Assembly: GCF_001571065.1 (NCBI RefSeq)
Contig: NZ_BCSW01000009.1
Span: 1-64,000 of the forward strand
Direction of reading: 5' to 3'
Source of the DNA: Dietzia cinnamea NBRC 102147
GTDB lineage: Bacteria > Actinomycetota > Actinomycetes > Mycobacteriales > Mycobacteriaceae
DNA: 64,000 nt
Shown: positions 55,828-64,000 of the stretch, one piece after another
Layout: the number at the start of each line of letters is the position of its first letter
Position numbering within the stretch: position 1 is the stretch's first letter
The notes under the pieces: model-generated
The model's database searches: none
What the model saw: the letters and a program-made list of their open reading frames with translations, nothing else
What the model was told of the DNA's origin: nothing
Translations under genes and position numbers: made by a program

Positions 55828-56913
55828 ATGGCGATTCGCGCGGCTCGACCCCGGCAGCTCTCGCGATCGCTGGACTTCTCCGGCGTGCGCATCGAGACGG
55901 CCCGCTCGCGATCGGACCGGGCCATCACCACCTTCTGGCGCTGGTGGTCCGCCGACGGCAGGCGCCGGGCCACCGCGGCGATCGACTCCGGCGTCACCGG
56001 GCGGGTGGTCGCGGAGCTCAGTTCGCTCATCGAGGCCATCGATCCCGGCCTGTCGTGGGAGTTCGTCCCGGGCTGCGAGGAGGTGCCCCACCGGCTGACC
56101 GTCACCGCGGCCGGAGTGCCCGAGCTGCGGGGCGCCGCGCGCCGGTGGTTGGCCGCCGCGCCGCGGGCCGACGAGACGTGGTCGTTCGCCGACCTGCGTG
56201 AGCCGGTCCGGGGCTGCGCGATGTACTTCCGCGATCACCGGCTGGGGTTCGATGACGCCGAGGTCGTGGTGGACCTGGGGCTGTCCCGGGCCGACGTCAC
56301 CGTCCACCACCCGGCGTTCACCGCGCTGACCGGGGCCGACTCGTCGATCGCCGCCTACCTCCTGCTGGACGCCCTGTGCGGCGAGGAGCAGGTCGAGACG
56401 TGGGTCGGGCTCATCAGGGCCAATGCCACCGCGCCTGGCGTCGACGCGGTGCCGCTCGCCGACCTGCCCCGGATCCTGCGTGAGCTCGCCGCGGACAACA
56501 CCGACGAGCTGGGCGACCCGGCGTGGCAGATCCTCCACGGGGACACCGACCGGGGCCCGCTCGTGGCCGTGGTCCGCGTCCCGCTGGTCGCCCTGTCGGC
56601 GCCGGAATTCGACCGCCACGTCGCCGTCGACGTGCCGTACACGGACGTCGAGGACGGGGGCCTGCCCGGCTCTCGCTCGCTGCCCGGCCTGCGGGATCTC
56701 GAGGACCACCTCGTCGAGCGCCTCGAGGGCGACGGCGAGTGCGTCGGGGCGGAGAGCTGCGACGGGCGCCGTCTGCTGCACTTCTACGTCGATTCCACGA
56801 CCCCCGCCCACGAGCAGCTGCGGGTGGCGGCGTCCGGTTGGGATCAGGGCGAGGTGACGGTGACCGTCACGGACGATCCGGGCTGGCGGAAGGTGCAGCA
56901 CCTGCGGGTGTGA
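55828..56913 (+). CDS. DUF695-like protein of unknown function
   Basis: 361 residues, no signal peptide or membrane segment. An N-terminal block ITTFWRWWSADGRRRATAA resembles the FWxWF start of DUF695 proteins. A C-terminal block (VERLEGDGECVGAESCDGRRLLHFYVDS, then GWDQGEVTVTVTDDPGW) resembles the DUF695 domain. Good ribosome site (GGGAGGAG). It is convergent with eccE, and the two reading frames overlap by 47 bases at their 3' ends. Function is not known. Confidence 0.75.
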   Translation: MAIRAARPRQLSRSLDFSGVRIETARSRSDRAITTFWRWWSADGRRRATAAIDSGVTGRVVAELSSLIEAIDPGLSWEFVPGCEEVPHRLTVTAAGVPELRGAARRWLAAAPRADETWSFADLREPVRGCAMYFRDHRLGFDDAEVVVDLGLSRADVTVHHPAFTALTGADSSIAAYLLLDALCGEEQVETWVGLIRANATAPGVDAVPLADLPRILRELAADNTDELGDPAWQILHGDTDRGPLVAVVRVPLVALSAPEFDRHVAVDVPYTDVEDGGLPGSRSLPGLRDLEDHLVERLEGDGECVGAESCDGRRLLHFYVDSTTPAHEQLRVAASGWDQGEVTVTVTDDPGWRKVQHLRV

Positions 56914-58498
56914 GCTCGCCCGGCACGGTGAGGGGGCCGACGAACGCCTCCTCGCCTGGCCCGGCCACCACCGAGACGCGGCGGGACTCACCCGCGCGCG
57001 GCTCGATCGAGATCCACCCGTCGATCCGCCCGTCCAGGACGAGGTCCGGCGGGGCCGCGGTGTCCGCGTGCCGCTCGCCCCGCAGGTCCCAGTCGGCGTC
57101 GACGCGGACGACGGTGGGCGGGGTGACGTCCGGCCCGCCCGGCCCGGCGAGGGCGTCGATGCGCCCCTCGGTCAACGGGCCGTCGACATCCCACATCACG
57201 GCGTCGACCGGGGCTCCCGCGTCGGAGGCGTCGGGGTCGACGATCCGGTAGCGGGACTCGTCGCCGATCGCGGTCAGGGGCCGCCACCGGTCGGGGACGT
57301 CGGTGACCACCGCGACCCGGTAGCCGGCCGCGACCGCGCGGAACGCGACCTGTCGGCAGACCGCGGGTCCCGCGGCGAGCAGGACCGACCGCAGATGCGG
57401 GCCGGCCAGCTGGACCGCCGCCGCGCCCCCGGTGCGGGTGGCTCCCAGGATCTGTCCGCAGCCGTGCGCCGGCGGGGCGAGGGCTGCGAGCTCGTCGACA
57501 CGGCGCCGGACCAGCGACCCGGCCACGGCCACGGGCATCTCCTCGCCGGGGACGGGCAGGACACCCGCCGACGGCAGTCGATGGCAGGTGTTGGCGGTGG
57601 TCGGCAGGACGCGCTCGGCCACAGCCCCCTCGGCCACGCCGGTCAGCCCCACGGTGGTCACCACGTCCACCACGTCGTCACGACCCTCCACACGCCTCAG
57701 ACGGAGCACCTCGGTGACGCGCGCGGCCCGCACGGCGGTGAGCCCGTCGATCACCGACCGCGGGTCGGCGGACGGGCGCACCACCACGCCGACGCCCGGC
57801 CCCGGGTCGCCCTCGGCGTCCAGGTAGAGGCCGGCGAGTCCGGCCGCGTCGAGGACCCGGCACGGCACCCCGTGATGCACCAGCGACCGGCGCAACCGCT
57901 CGGTGGCCACCGTGACCACCTGCTCCAGCGAGCCGTCGGCCCGTCCGGCGGGCCCCAGCGCGAGCCGCGCGAGGTCGAACCGCAGCAGCAGGTGGACGCG
58001 TCGGTGCGAGATCAGCGCGAGCGGGCCGACGAGCGCGTCGTACACCTCGCCGTCGCCACCCGTCGCGGCGCGGCGACCGTCGGCCACCACGTCGATCCCC
58101 TCGAGGCGCACCCCGCCCTGCTCGAGCTGGCGCGCCACCACCGCCAGCGGGAGGCGGACACCACGATGCGCGGCCGGGTCGTCGCGCCCCACCTCGGTGG
58201 TCACGAGCGCGCCAGCCGAGATCTCCACGGCGGTCGTCACCACGCGCTCGCCCTCCACGCATCCGACGGGGGAGCGGTCCGGGGCGACGAGGTCCACCAC
58301 GTCGACGGGCCGCTGACGCGCGGTCCCCGGGCGCGCCAGCACCGGGCGGCCGCCGCGGCGCGCGGTGATCACGGTGGCGACGAGCGCGACCGTCGCGAAC
58401 TGGGCCCACGGCTGCGCCTGCGGCGGGCAGACCACGGTGAGAACGACCGTCGCCACGAGCGCGGCGAGCAGCCCGGCCAGGGTGGGAACCGCCGTCAT
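56867..58498 (-). CDS. eccE: Type VII secretion protein EccE
   Basis: 543 residues. Two N-terminal membrane segments (AGLLAALVATVVLTVV and AQFATVALVATVITAR) followed by a cytosolic domain with DVVDLVAPDRSPVGCVEGERVVTTAVEI, the conserved EccE block. EccE is a peripheral part of the ESX membrane complex. ATG at 58498 follows GGAGGAGG. M. tuberculosis ESX-4 has no EccE, so its presence is notable. It is divergent from eccB. Homology is weak outside the N-terminus. Confidence 0.75.
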   Translation of the reverse strand: MTAVPTLAGLLAALVATVVLTVVCPPQAQPWAQFATVALVATVITARRGGRPVLARPGTARQRPVDVVDLVAPDRSPVGCVEGERVVTTAVEISAGALVTTEVGRDDPAAHRGVRLPLAVVARQLEQGGVRLEGIDVVADGRRAATGGDGEVYDALVGPLALISHRRVHLLLRFDLARLALGPAGRADGSLEQVVTVATERLRRSLVHHGVPCRVLDAAGLAGLYLDAEGDPGPGVGVVVRPSADPRSVIDGLTAVRAARVTEVLRLRRVEGRDDVVDVVTTVGLTGVAEGAVAERVLPTTANTCHRLPSAGVLPVPGEEMPVAVAGSLVRRRVDELAALAPPAHGCGQILGATRTGGAAAVQLAGPHLRSVLLAAGPAVCRQVAFRAVAAGYRVAVVTDVPDRWRPLTAIGDESRYRIVDPDASDAGAPVDAVMWDVDGPLTEGRIDALAGPGGPDVTPPTVVRVDADWDLRGERHADTAAPPDLVLDGRIDGWISIEPRAGESRRVSVVAGPGEEAFVGPLTVPGELTPAGAAPSASPDRP

Positions 58499-58647
58499 CC
58501 ACCCGCCTCCTCCACGCCTGTCCCGAGCACTCGGGCGCGTGCGGACGGCGCCCGGAAGACCGGCCACGGGGGCCGGATCCTGGCGTACCCTACCCCCGGT
58601 GCCCCCGGCCGCGGGGGTCCCACATCCGTGGAAAGGGGGCCGCGCCG

Positions 58648-60102
58648 GTGCCGCTCAAGCCGACGACCAGGGCGCAGGTGGACGGCCACCGCTTTCTCGC
58701 CCGCCGGGCCCGCCACGCCGTGGTCGCCCGGGACGTCCGGATGCTGCACGATCCGCTCAGGCGTCAGTCGACGGGGCTGACGGTGGGCGTGGTCGCGGCT
58801 GTGCTCGGTGTGGCCGGGGCCGCGGTGCTGGCCCTGCTCGACCCCGCCCCGGACGTCGGGAGCACGATGATCATGGTCGGGCGGGACTCCGGTCAGATGT
58901 ACGTGCGCGCCGGTGAGAAGGTGCACCCCGTGCGCAACCTCGCGTCCGCGCGCCTCGTGTCAGGAGAGCCGGCGGAGCCGCGGACCGTGCGCGACGCCGA
59001 CATCGCCGGCACCCCGCGCGGCGGGCTGCTCGGCATCCCCGGCGCGCCCTCGGCGCTACCGGGTCACCGGGACGCCGAGGCGGCGGCCGCCGTGTCGTGG
59101 ACGGTGTGCGACGAGGTCGTCGACGCCGACCGCGGACGCCCGCGCGTCACCGGCACCAGCATCGTCGCGCGGGAGGACGCTGACGCCGGGGCCGCGTCCG
59201 GTCGCGAGACGGGCCCGGACGAGATCGTGCTGGCGGACCAGGACGGCACCGGCTGGCTGCTCCGCGACGGCACCCGCGCGCGCATCGACCTCGGGGACGG
59301 CGACCTGCTGGAGATCCTCGGCCTCGGCGGGGTCGACCCGCGTCCGGTCACGGCGGCCCTGGTGGACCCGCTGCCGGAGGTGGACCCGGTGCGCCGGCCG
59401 GTGATCGAGATGGCGGGCGAACCGGTCGACTACGGACTCCACGGGCTGCGGATCGGCCAGGTGTTCACCGTGGACACGGCCACGGGGACGCGGACCCACG
59501 TCGCGCTGGCCGACGGTGTGCAGGAGGTCGGACCGGTCCTCGCCGACGTGATCCGGTCCACCGCGACGGTCGGGACGGTCGCGCAGGTGCCGCCGGACCG
59601 GATGGGCGTGCCGCGGTCGGTGGCGCTGGACGTGGAGGCCTTCCCCGGCGAGCGCCCGACGGTGCTGGAGACGTCCGCCTCGCCGGTGATGTGCGTGCGC
59701 GACGCGGGCGGGCCGGGCCCCGCCGCGCGCCGGGTGTCCCTGGTGGCGGGCGCGCCGGCTCCGGGCCCCGGGGAGGCCCGGGCGGTGGCCGGCGCCGACG
59801 GCGGAGGCCCGGCGGTCGACGCCGTGGGCGTGCCGGGCGGCGGGCTGCTCGTCGCGGCGACGGGACGGGGCACGACGACGCGCACCGCGGTCACGACGAT
59901 CGTGGCCGACACCGGCGTGCGGTTCGACGTCCCCGACGCACCGACCGCCGCGGTGCTCGGCCTGGGTGGCGCGCCGGTGCCCGTGGACACCGCGATTCTC
60001 GACCGCCTCCCGGCCGGACCGCGCCTGGACCGCGGGTCGGCGCTGGTCGCCCGGGACGGCTCGGATCTGGAGCCGGCGGGTCCGGACGACGCGACGCGCT
60101 GA
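58648..60102 (+). CDS. eccB: Type VII secretion protein EccB
   Basis: 484 residues, GTG start. TRAQVDGHRFLARRARHAVVARDVRMLHDPLRRQSTGLTVGVVAAVLGVAGAAVLALL contains the conserved N-terminal segment and the single transmembrane helix; the periplasmic domain has repeated strands such as GDLLEILGLGGVDPRPV and SWTVCDEVV, the region with conserved Cys. EccB links the inner-membrane ring to the periplasm. A TACCCT -10-like element lies at 58586-58591. Upstream gene eccE runs the other way. Confidence 0.88.
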   Translation: MPLKPTTRAQVDGHRFLARRARHAVVARDVRMLHDPLRRQSTGLTVGVVAAVLGVAGAAVLALLDPAPDVGSTMIMVGRDSGQMYVRAGEKVHPVRNLASARLVSGEPAEPRTVRDADIAGTPRGGLLGIPGAPSALPGHRDAEAAAAVSWTVCDEVVDADRGRPRVTGTSIVAREDADAGAASGRETGPDEIVLADQDGTGWLLRDGTRARIDLGDGDLLEILGLGGVDPRPVTAALVDPLPEVDPVRRPVIEMAGEPVDYGLHGLRIGQVFTVDTATGTRTHVALADGVQEVGPVLADVIRSTATVGTVAQVPPDRMGVPRSVALDVEAFPGERPTVLETSASPVMCVRDAGGPGPAARRVSLVAGAPAPGPGEARAVAGADGGGPAVDAVGVPGGGLLVAATGRGTTTRTAVTTIVADTGVRFDVPDAPTAAVLGLGGAPVPVDTAILDRLPAGPRLDRGSALVARDGSDLEPAGPDDATR

Positions 60103-60167
60103 ACCGGGCGCGTGGCGGGCGGTGGCCCGTGACGGGTGGGAGGTGCGCGACGGGCGGCGGGGCGCCG

Positions 60168-61619
60168 TCAGTCGGCGAGGGTGTGTCGGTCGTCGCGGCG
60201 CCCGGTGTCGCGGGACCCGAGCAGGGTGACGACGACGAGGGCCATCGCGCCCAGGGCCAGAGCGCCCGCCGCCACGCCCGCGCCGGCGCCCGCACCCGGT
60301 GGGCCGGGATCGGGCGGGGGAGCGGCGATCGTGGTGGTCGACGGGGCGGGACGGCCGGCTCTACGGACGCCGGTCACGGCCGCCACCGGGTCCACCACCC
60401 CGTGGCCGATCGCGTGGTCGTGCCCGCCCGCGGCAGGGATCGCGGTGCCCTCGATCCGGGCGATCACCTGACGTGCGGTGAGTCCGGGGTGGGCCTGACG
60501 GACGAGCGCGGCGGTGCCGGCGACGAACGGCGCGGCGAAGCTGGTGCCGCTGATCGGGGTGCGGGAGCCGTCGCCGGCCACGACGAAGTCGGACACGCCC
60601 GCGCCGTCGGCGCCCACGGACCGCAGCCCCACGGCGGGCGCGGCGACGTCCACCCACGGGCCGCGCAACGAGAACTCCGCGGGGGCGCCGTCCGCGTCGA
60701 CGCCACCGACGGTGAGCACGTGGTCGTCGTACCAGGCGGGGGAGGCGATAGTGAGGACGTCGTCCCAACCGTCGTCGCCCGGTACGGACGGGTCGGCGGA
60801 GGGCGGGTTCTGCTCGCCGCACGCCTCGCCGACGTTCCCGGCGGCGGCGACGACCACGACGTCGTGGTCGACGGCGGCGTAGCGGATCGCACCGCCGAGG
60901 GTGGCGTCTGCGAGCACGGTGCCGGAGGGGACGCAGGCGACCTCGGAGATGTTGATGACGCCGGCGCCGGCGTCGACGGCGGCCCGGATCGACCGGGCGA
61001 GGGTGGACAGGGTGCCGACCCCGGCCCCGACCGTCGGGCCGTCGGGGCCGGGGCTCTCGGCCCGGAGGACGCTGCTGGACTGGCGGATCGAGACGATCTC
61101 GACGCCGGGTGCGATGCCCGAGTGTCCGGTGGCGTCCTCGGTGCCCGCGAGCACCCCGGCCACGAGCGTGCCGTGGGCGTCACAGTCCTCTGTACCGTCC
61201 CGGCCGGGCACCACGTCACCGGCGCCGCGGACCCGGGGCAGCCGCGGCCCGGGGTTGACCCCGGTGTCGATGACCGCCACGACCTGGCCCTCCCCGCGGC
61301 CGTGGATCCATGCGTCGGCCAGCTCGGCGGCGGTCGCCGAGGCGGGTGGGGCGGTCGGGTCGAGGACGGCGGCGGTGGTGCGGCACGGGCCGTCCAGGCG
61401 AAGCGGCCCGGAGTCCAGCCCTGAGCCCTCGGGGACCGGGCCGTCGATCGACGGGCGCTCCACCGCGGACGCGGCGGGCGTCCCCGCCGGGTGGGCGAGC
61501 AGCTGACCGGCCACCACCGTTGCCACGGCTGCCGTGGCAGCGGTCCGCCGGACGGCACGGGCGACACGGGCGGCACGGCGGCCGTGGGCGGGGCGCGCGG
61601 CCGGTCCCGGGTCGGTCAT
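60168..61619 (-). CDS. mycP: Mycosin, type VII secretion subtilisin-like protease
   Basis: 483 residues. After a signal sequence, the S8 catalytic triad is Asp118 (VVAVIDTGVN), His149 (DCDAHGTLVAGV) and Ser360 (SGTSFAAPFVAG), with oxyanion Asn262. A proline/glycine linker and a C-terminal membrane helix (GAGVAAGALALGAMALVVVTLL) anchor it. Mycosins are essential for complex stability and trim some substrates. ATG at 61619 overlaps the eccD stop (ATGA). Convergent with eccB. Confidence 0.93.
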   Translation of the reverse strand: MTDPGPAARPAHGRRAARVARAVRRTAATAAVATVVAGQLLAHPAGTPAASAVERPSIDGPVPEGSGLDSGPLRLDGPCRTTAAVLDPTAPPASATAAELADAWIHGRGEGQVVAVIDTGVNPGPRLPRVRGAGDVVPGRDGTEDCDAHGTLVAGVLAGTEDATGHSGIAPGVEIVSIRQSSSVLRAESPGPDGPTVGAGVGTLSTLARSIRAAVDAGAGVINISEVACVPSGTVLADATLGGAIRYAAVDHDVVVVAAAGNVGEACGEQNPPSADPSVPGDDGWDDVLTIASPAWYDDHVLTVGGVDADGAPAEFSLRGPWVDVAAPAVGLRSVGADGAGVSDFVVAGDGSRTPISGTSFAAPFVAGTAALVRQAHPGLTARQVIARIEGTAIPAAGGHDHAIGHGVVDPVAAVTGVRRAGRPAPSTTTIAAPPPDPGPPGAGAGAGVAAGALALGAMALVVVTLLGSRDTGRRDDRHTLAD

Positions 61620-63136
61620 CGCTGGCGGACGAGGGAGTAGACCTCCATGGCACCCACCGCGAGGGGGACGATCGCGCAGAGGGCGACGGCCTCGACCACG
61701 CCCACGGCCCGGAGCGCCCCGGGGGAGAGGTCGACGTGCGGGAGGACCGACGCGGCCACGATGACCGCCGCGGCGACGGCCACCGCGGCCGGGACGACGA
61801 CCCCCACCGGCGAGTCGACGGTCAGGCCCGCGCCCACCAGTACACTGGCGGTCAGCACGAGCGCCGAGATGAGCAGCACGGCGGTGTGGACCCGGTCGGC
61901 GTAGCCCAGCCCGCGCAGCACCAGCACCACGATGAGGACCAGCGCCAGCGGAGCCGACCAGCGGGTGGTGTCGCCGTCGCCGGTCAGGGACGTCAGCGAC
62001 CCGGCGGTGCAGACCGCGCCGGCCGCGGCCAACAGGCCGGTGAGCCAGGACCGCGAGGTGAGGAACCGGTGCCGCAACACGCCCGGCGTGGGCAGGGGGC
62101 CGCGGGCCCTACCGCGCACGTCGTGGTCGATGTCCTCGAGGTCGCCGGCCTCGACGTCCTCGCCCGGGGCGGGCACCGGCGGGATGGGGATGCGGGCGGC
62201 CCAGACGGCGATCCGCGGGGCCGCGGTGAGCACGAGGAGCCCGACGAGCACGGCACCGGCGCCCACCGCGGGGGCCGGCGTGGGGGTCGTCGCCGCCACG
62301 AGCGCACCGACCGCGCCCGTCGCGAGCGCCACGCACGCCGCGAGGTACCCGGCGGCGGTGTCGTAGCCGAGGGCCGGCCCGGGGCGGAAGACGGTCGACC
62401 GCAACAACGCGGCGAGGACCGACCCGGCCGTGAGCCCGCCCAGGAGATGCCCGGCGCCGACGGGAGGGCCACCCACGGTGGCCCCCGCGAGCACCGTGAA
62501 GCCCACTGCACACGCACCCGCGACGGCGTCCGCGGACCCGTGCACCGAGGCGCGACGCAGGGCGAGGACCGCGGCCAGGCCGAGCAGCCCGAGCAGAAAC
62601 GACACCAGCGGGGTCGTGAGCCCGCCGTCGAGCCACCACTGCCGTGTCGCCGCCACCGCGGCGGCGACCGCCACGACAGCGGTCGCGGCGGTCGCGGTGG
62701 TGACCGCGTCACGGCGGTCCCACGAGGCGGAGCGGGCCACGTCCGGCTCGGTCAGTCCCTGTAGGACGTCGTCGAACAGCGGGGCGGGCGTCGGCACCGG
62801 GCGGTGGTCCAGCACGAGTATCTCGCCGTCGTGGACGCGCTGCTGGGCGAGGGTCTCCGACACGGCCAGCGGGCCGCCGGCCAGTCGGGACAGCTGCCAG
62901 GACCCGCCGGTGCCGCCGCCCATCCGGGCGTCGACGTCCACCCCCGACGCCGGGCCCGCGGCCGCGCGGATGTGGTCGCGGACGAGGTCCACGACCTCCG
63001 GGATCACCGCGACCAGCTCGAGGTGGGCGGGCAGACTCAGATCCACCCGGGTGGAGCGGCACACCACCGACACCCGGCGCTGGTCCAGGGGTTCGACGCC
63101 CGCGGCGACGCCCCTGATCTCACTGTCCGCCGACAT
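61616..63136 (-). CDS. eccD: Type VII secretion integral membrane protein EccD
   Basis: 506 residues. An N-terminal ubiquitin-like (YukD) domain, RRVSVVCRSTRVDLSLPAHLELVAVIPEVVDLVRDHI, is followed by about 11 hydrophobic segments (from AVTTATAATAVVAVAAAVAAT to ALCAIVPLAVGAMEVYSLV). EccD forms the membrane vestibule of the ESX pore. ATG at 63136 has GGAGG upstream; a longer frame extends into the divergent eccC region and is not EccD-like. It is co-transcribed with mycP. Confidence 0.9.
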   Translation of the reverse strand: MSADSEIRGVAAGVEPLDQRRVSVVCRSTRVDLSLPAHLELVAVIPEVVDLVRDHIRAAAGPASGVDVDARMGGGTGGSWQLSRLAGGPLAVSETLAQQRVHDGEILVLDHRPVPTPAPLFDDVLQGLTEPDVARSASWDRRDAVTTATAATAVVAVAAAVAATRQWWLDGGLTTPLVSFLLGLLGLAAVLALRRASVHGSADAVAGACAVGFTVLAGATVGGPPVGAGHLLGGLTAGSVLAALLRSTVFRPGPALGYDTAAGYLAACVALATGAVGALVAATTPTPAPAVGAGAVLVGLLVLTAAPRIAVWAARIPIPPVPAPGEDVEAGDLEDIDHDVRGRARGPLPTPGVLRHRFLTSRSWLTGLLAAAGAVCTAGSLTSLTGDGDTTRWSAPLALVLIVVLVLRGLGYADRVHTAVLLISALVLTASVLVGAGLTVDSPVGVVVPAAVAVAAAVIVAASVLPHVDLSPGALRAVGVVEAVALCAIVPLAVGAMEVYSLVRQR

Positions 63137-63326
63137 CTCACCGACCTCCTGCTCGTTCCCGGTTGGTGCCCCCGCCAGGACGTGTACTGCCCTAACATCG
63201 CCACCCGATACGCCGATCATTGTCGGGGCGGAAGGGCGCTCGTGGGGGCCCCAACTCCCGGCGGCGCGCCGCGCGCCCGTCGGCAGTGGAGGGGACGATC
63301 GCAGATGACGCACACGGGTGCCGCTG

Positions 63327-64000
63327 ATGGGTGACGTCGTGTTCGCGCGCGCCGAGAAGCTCGACGCCCCGCCCATACCCGGCGGCGAGATCGCGCTGCA
63401 GGCGCCGCCCGCCCTGCCGCGGCCGACCCCGCGTCCGCTCATCCAGATCGTGCTGCCGATCGTCCTGGTGGTGGCCGTGGGCGGGATGGTCGTGGTGATG
63501 ATGCGCACGGGAATGATGCGCAACCCCGTGTTCATGCTCTTCCCCGTGATGATGGCCGTCTCGGCGGTGGGCATGCTCGCCGGCACGCTGACCGGCGGGA
63601 GCAAGACCGCCGAGACGGACGAACTGCGCAAGGACTACCTGCGCTACCTCGGTCAGACCAGGGACATCGTCCGTGAGACCGCGGCCGCGCAGCGGGCGGC
63701 CGCACTGTGGCGCCACCCGGACCCCGTCGAGCTGCCCGCGCTCGTCGGTACGCCCCGCATGTGGGAGCGCGACGAGTCGGATCCCGACGACCTCACCATC
63801 CGCGTGGGCCCCGGCCGCCAGTCGCTCGCGACCCGGCTCGAGGCCCCGGACGCCGGTCCCGTCGACGACCTGGAGCCGGTGTCGGTGGTGAGCATGCGAC
63901 GCTTCGTCCGCGTGCACTCGGTGGTCGACGAGCTGCCCGTCGCGCTGGAACTGCGCGCGTTCGCCGCCCTGTCCCTCGACGGCGACGTCGACCGCGTACG
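63327..64000 (+). CDS. eccC: Type VII secretion ATPase EccC (3' partial)
   Basis: 224 codons are visible; the frame runs off the window. The N-terminus has a Pro-rich segment, two membrane helices (IQIVLPIVLVVAVGGMVVVMM and NPVFMLFPVMMAVSAVGMLAGTL), then the stalk with DELRKDYLRYLGQTRDIVRETAAAQRAAALWRHPDP and GTPRMWERDESDPDDLTIRVGPG, both typical of EccC. The FtsK/SpoIIIE ATPase domains lie outside. ATG at 63327; a GTG nine bases upstream in frame is possible. Divergent from eccD. Confidence 0.92.
   Translation, partial: MGDVVFARAEKLDAPPIPGGEIALQAPPALPRPTPRPLIQIVLPIVLVVAVGGMVVVMMRTGMMRNPVFMLFPVMMAVSAVGMLAGTLTGGSKTAETDELRKDYLRYLGQTRDIVRETAAAQRAAALWRHPDPVELPALVGTPRMWERDESDPDDLTIRVGPGRQSLATRLEAPDAGPVDDLEPVSVVSMRRFVRVHSVVDELPVALELRAFAALSLDGDVDRV

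Noticed and set aside
59691-61424. A 577-codon plus-strand frame across the end of eccB and all of mycP
   Set aside because: Out of frame with eccB and antisense to mycP, whose catalytic triad is clear; low-complexity Gly/Arg composition.

Overview
The window is one continuous high-GC actinobacterial chromosome segment. Mycolyltransferase-like and type VII secretion genes, TANNNT -10 elements, many GTG starts, and linkage of the ribosomal alpha operon to truA and an ESX-4-type locus all point to Mycobacteriales (mycolate-containing actinobacteria). A Dietzia-like organism is my best guess, but that is inference. I see no tRNA, rRNA, insertion sequence, prophage or CRISPR array.

Region 1 (1-8005) is one tightly overlapping operon for a heptose glycoconjugate. 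It holds a GT2-GmhB fusion (cut by the left edge), two GT9 heptosyltransferase-like enzymes, a GT4-like enzyme, a GT4-GmhA fusion, a bifunctional HldE and a UDP-xylose-synthase-like SDR. Together these encode every step from sedoheptulose 7-phosphate to ADP-heptose plus several transferases, in a Gram-positive-lineage genome that makes no conventional LPS.

Region 2 (8148-26722) is catabolic. It holds an MHS-family MFS importer, a MarR regulator, a succinyl-CoA:acetate-type CoA-transferase, two AtuA-family proteins (one internally deleted), an acyl-CoA synthetase, a TIGR03084 protein, two acyl-CoA dehydrogenases, a biotin-dependent acyl-CoA carboxylase (alpha and beta), an enoyl-CoA hydratase, an NDMA-type alcohol dehydrogenase and a TetR regulator. 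From memory the core order matches M. tuberculosis Rv0976c-Rv0971c. Logic: import or activate a branched acid or alcohol, dehydrogenate, carboxylate, hydrate and cleave. Four CRP/GlxR-like operators lie upstream of its transcription units.

Region 3 (26923-51801) is the translation supercluster: rpsL-rpsG-fusA-tuf, the S10 operon, the spc operon, secY-adk-map and infA-rpsM-rpsK-rpsD-rpoA-rplQ. Non-ribosomal insertions are a small J-domain-like membrane protein after tuf, a secreted mycolyltransferase-like esterase between rpsQ and rplN, and a secreted lipase between map and infA. rpsN/rpsZ (S14) and rpmJ (L36) are missing from their common positions. Hairpins at 31481, 37766, 43790, 50049 and 51823 and internal promoters divide the cluster into separate units.

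Region 4 (51876-64000) holds a GDSL lipoprotein, truA, an SDR-CPBP protease pair, a DUF695-like protein and an ESX-4-like type VII secretion locus (eccE, eccB, mycP, eccD and the start of eccC). It includes eccE, which M. tuberculosis ESX-4 lacks. The locus runs off the right edge inside eccC, so any WXG100 substrates lie outside the window.
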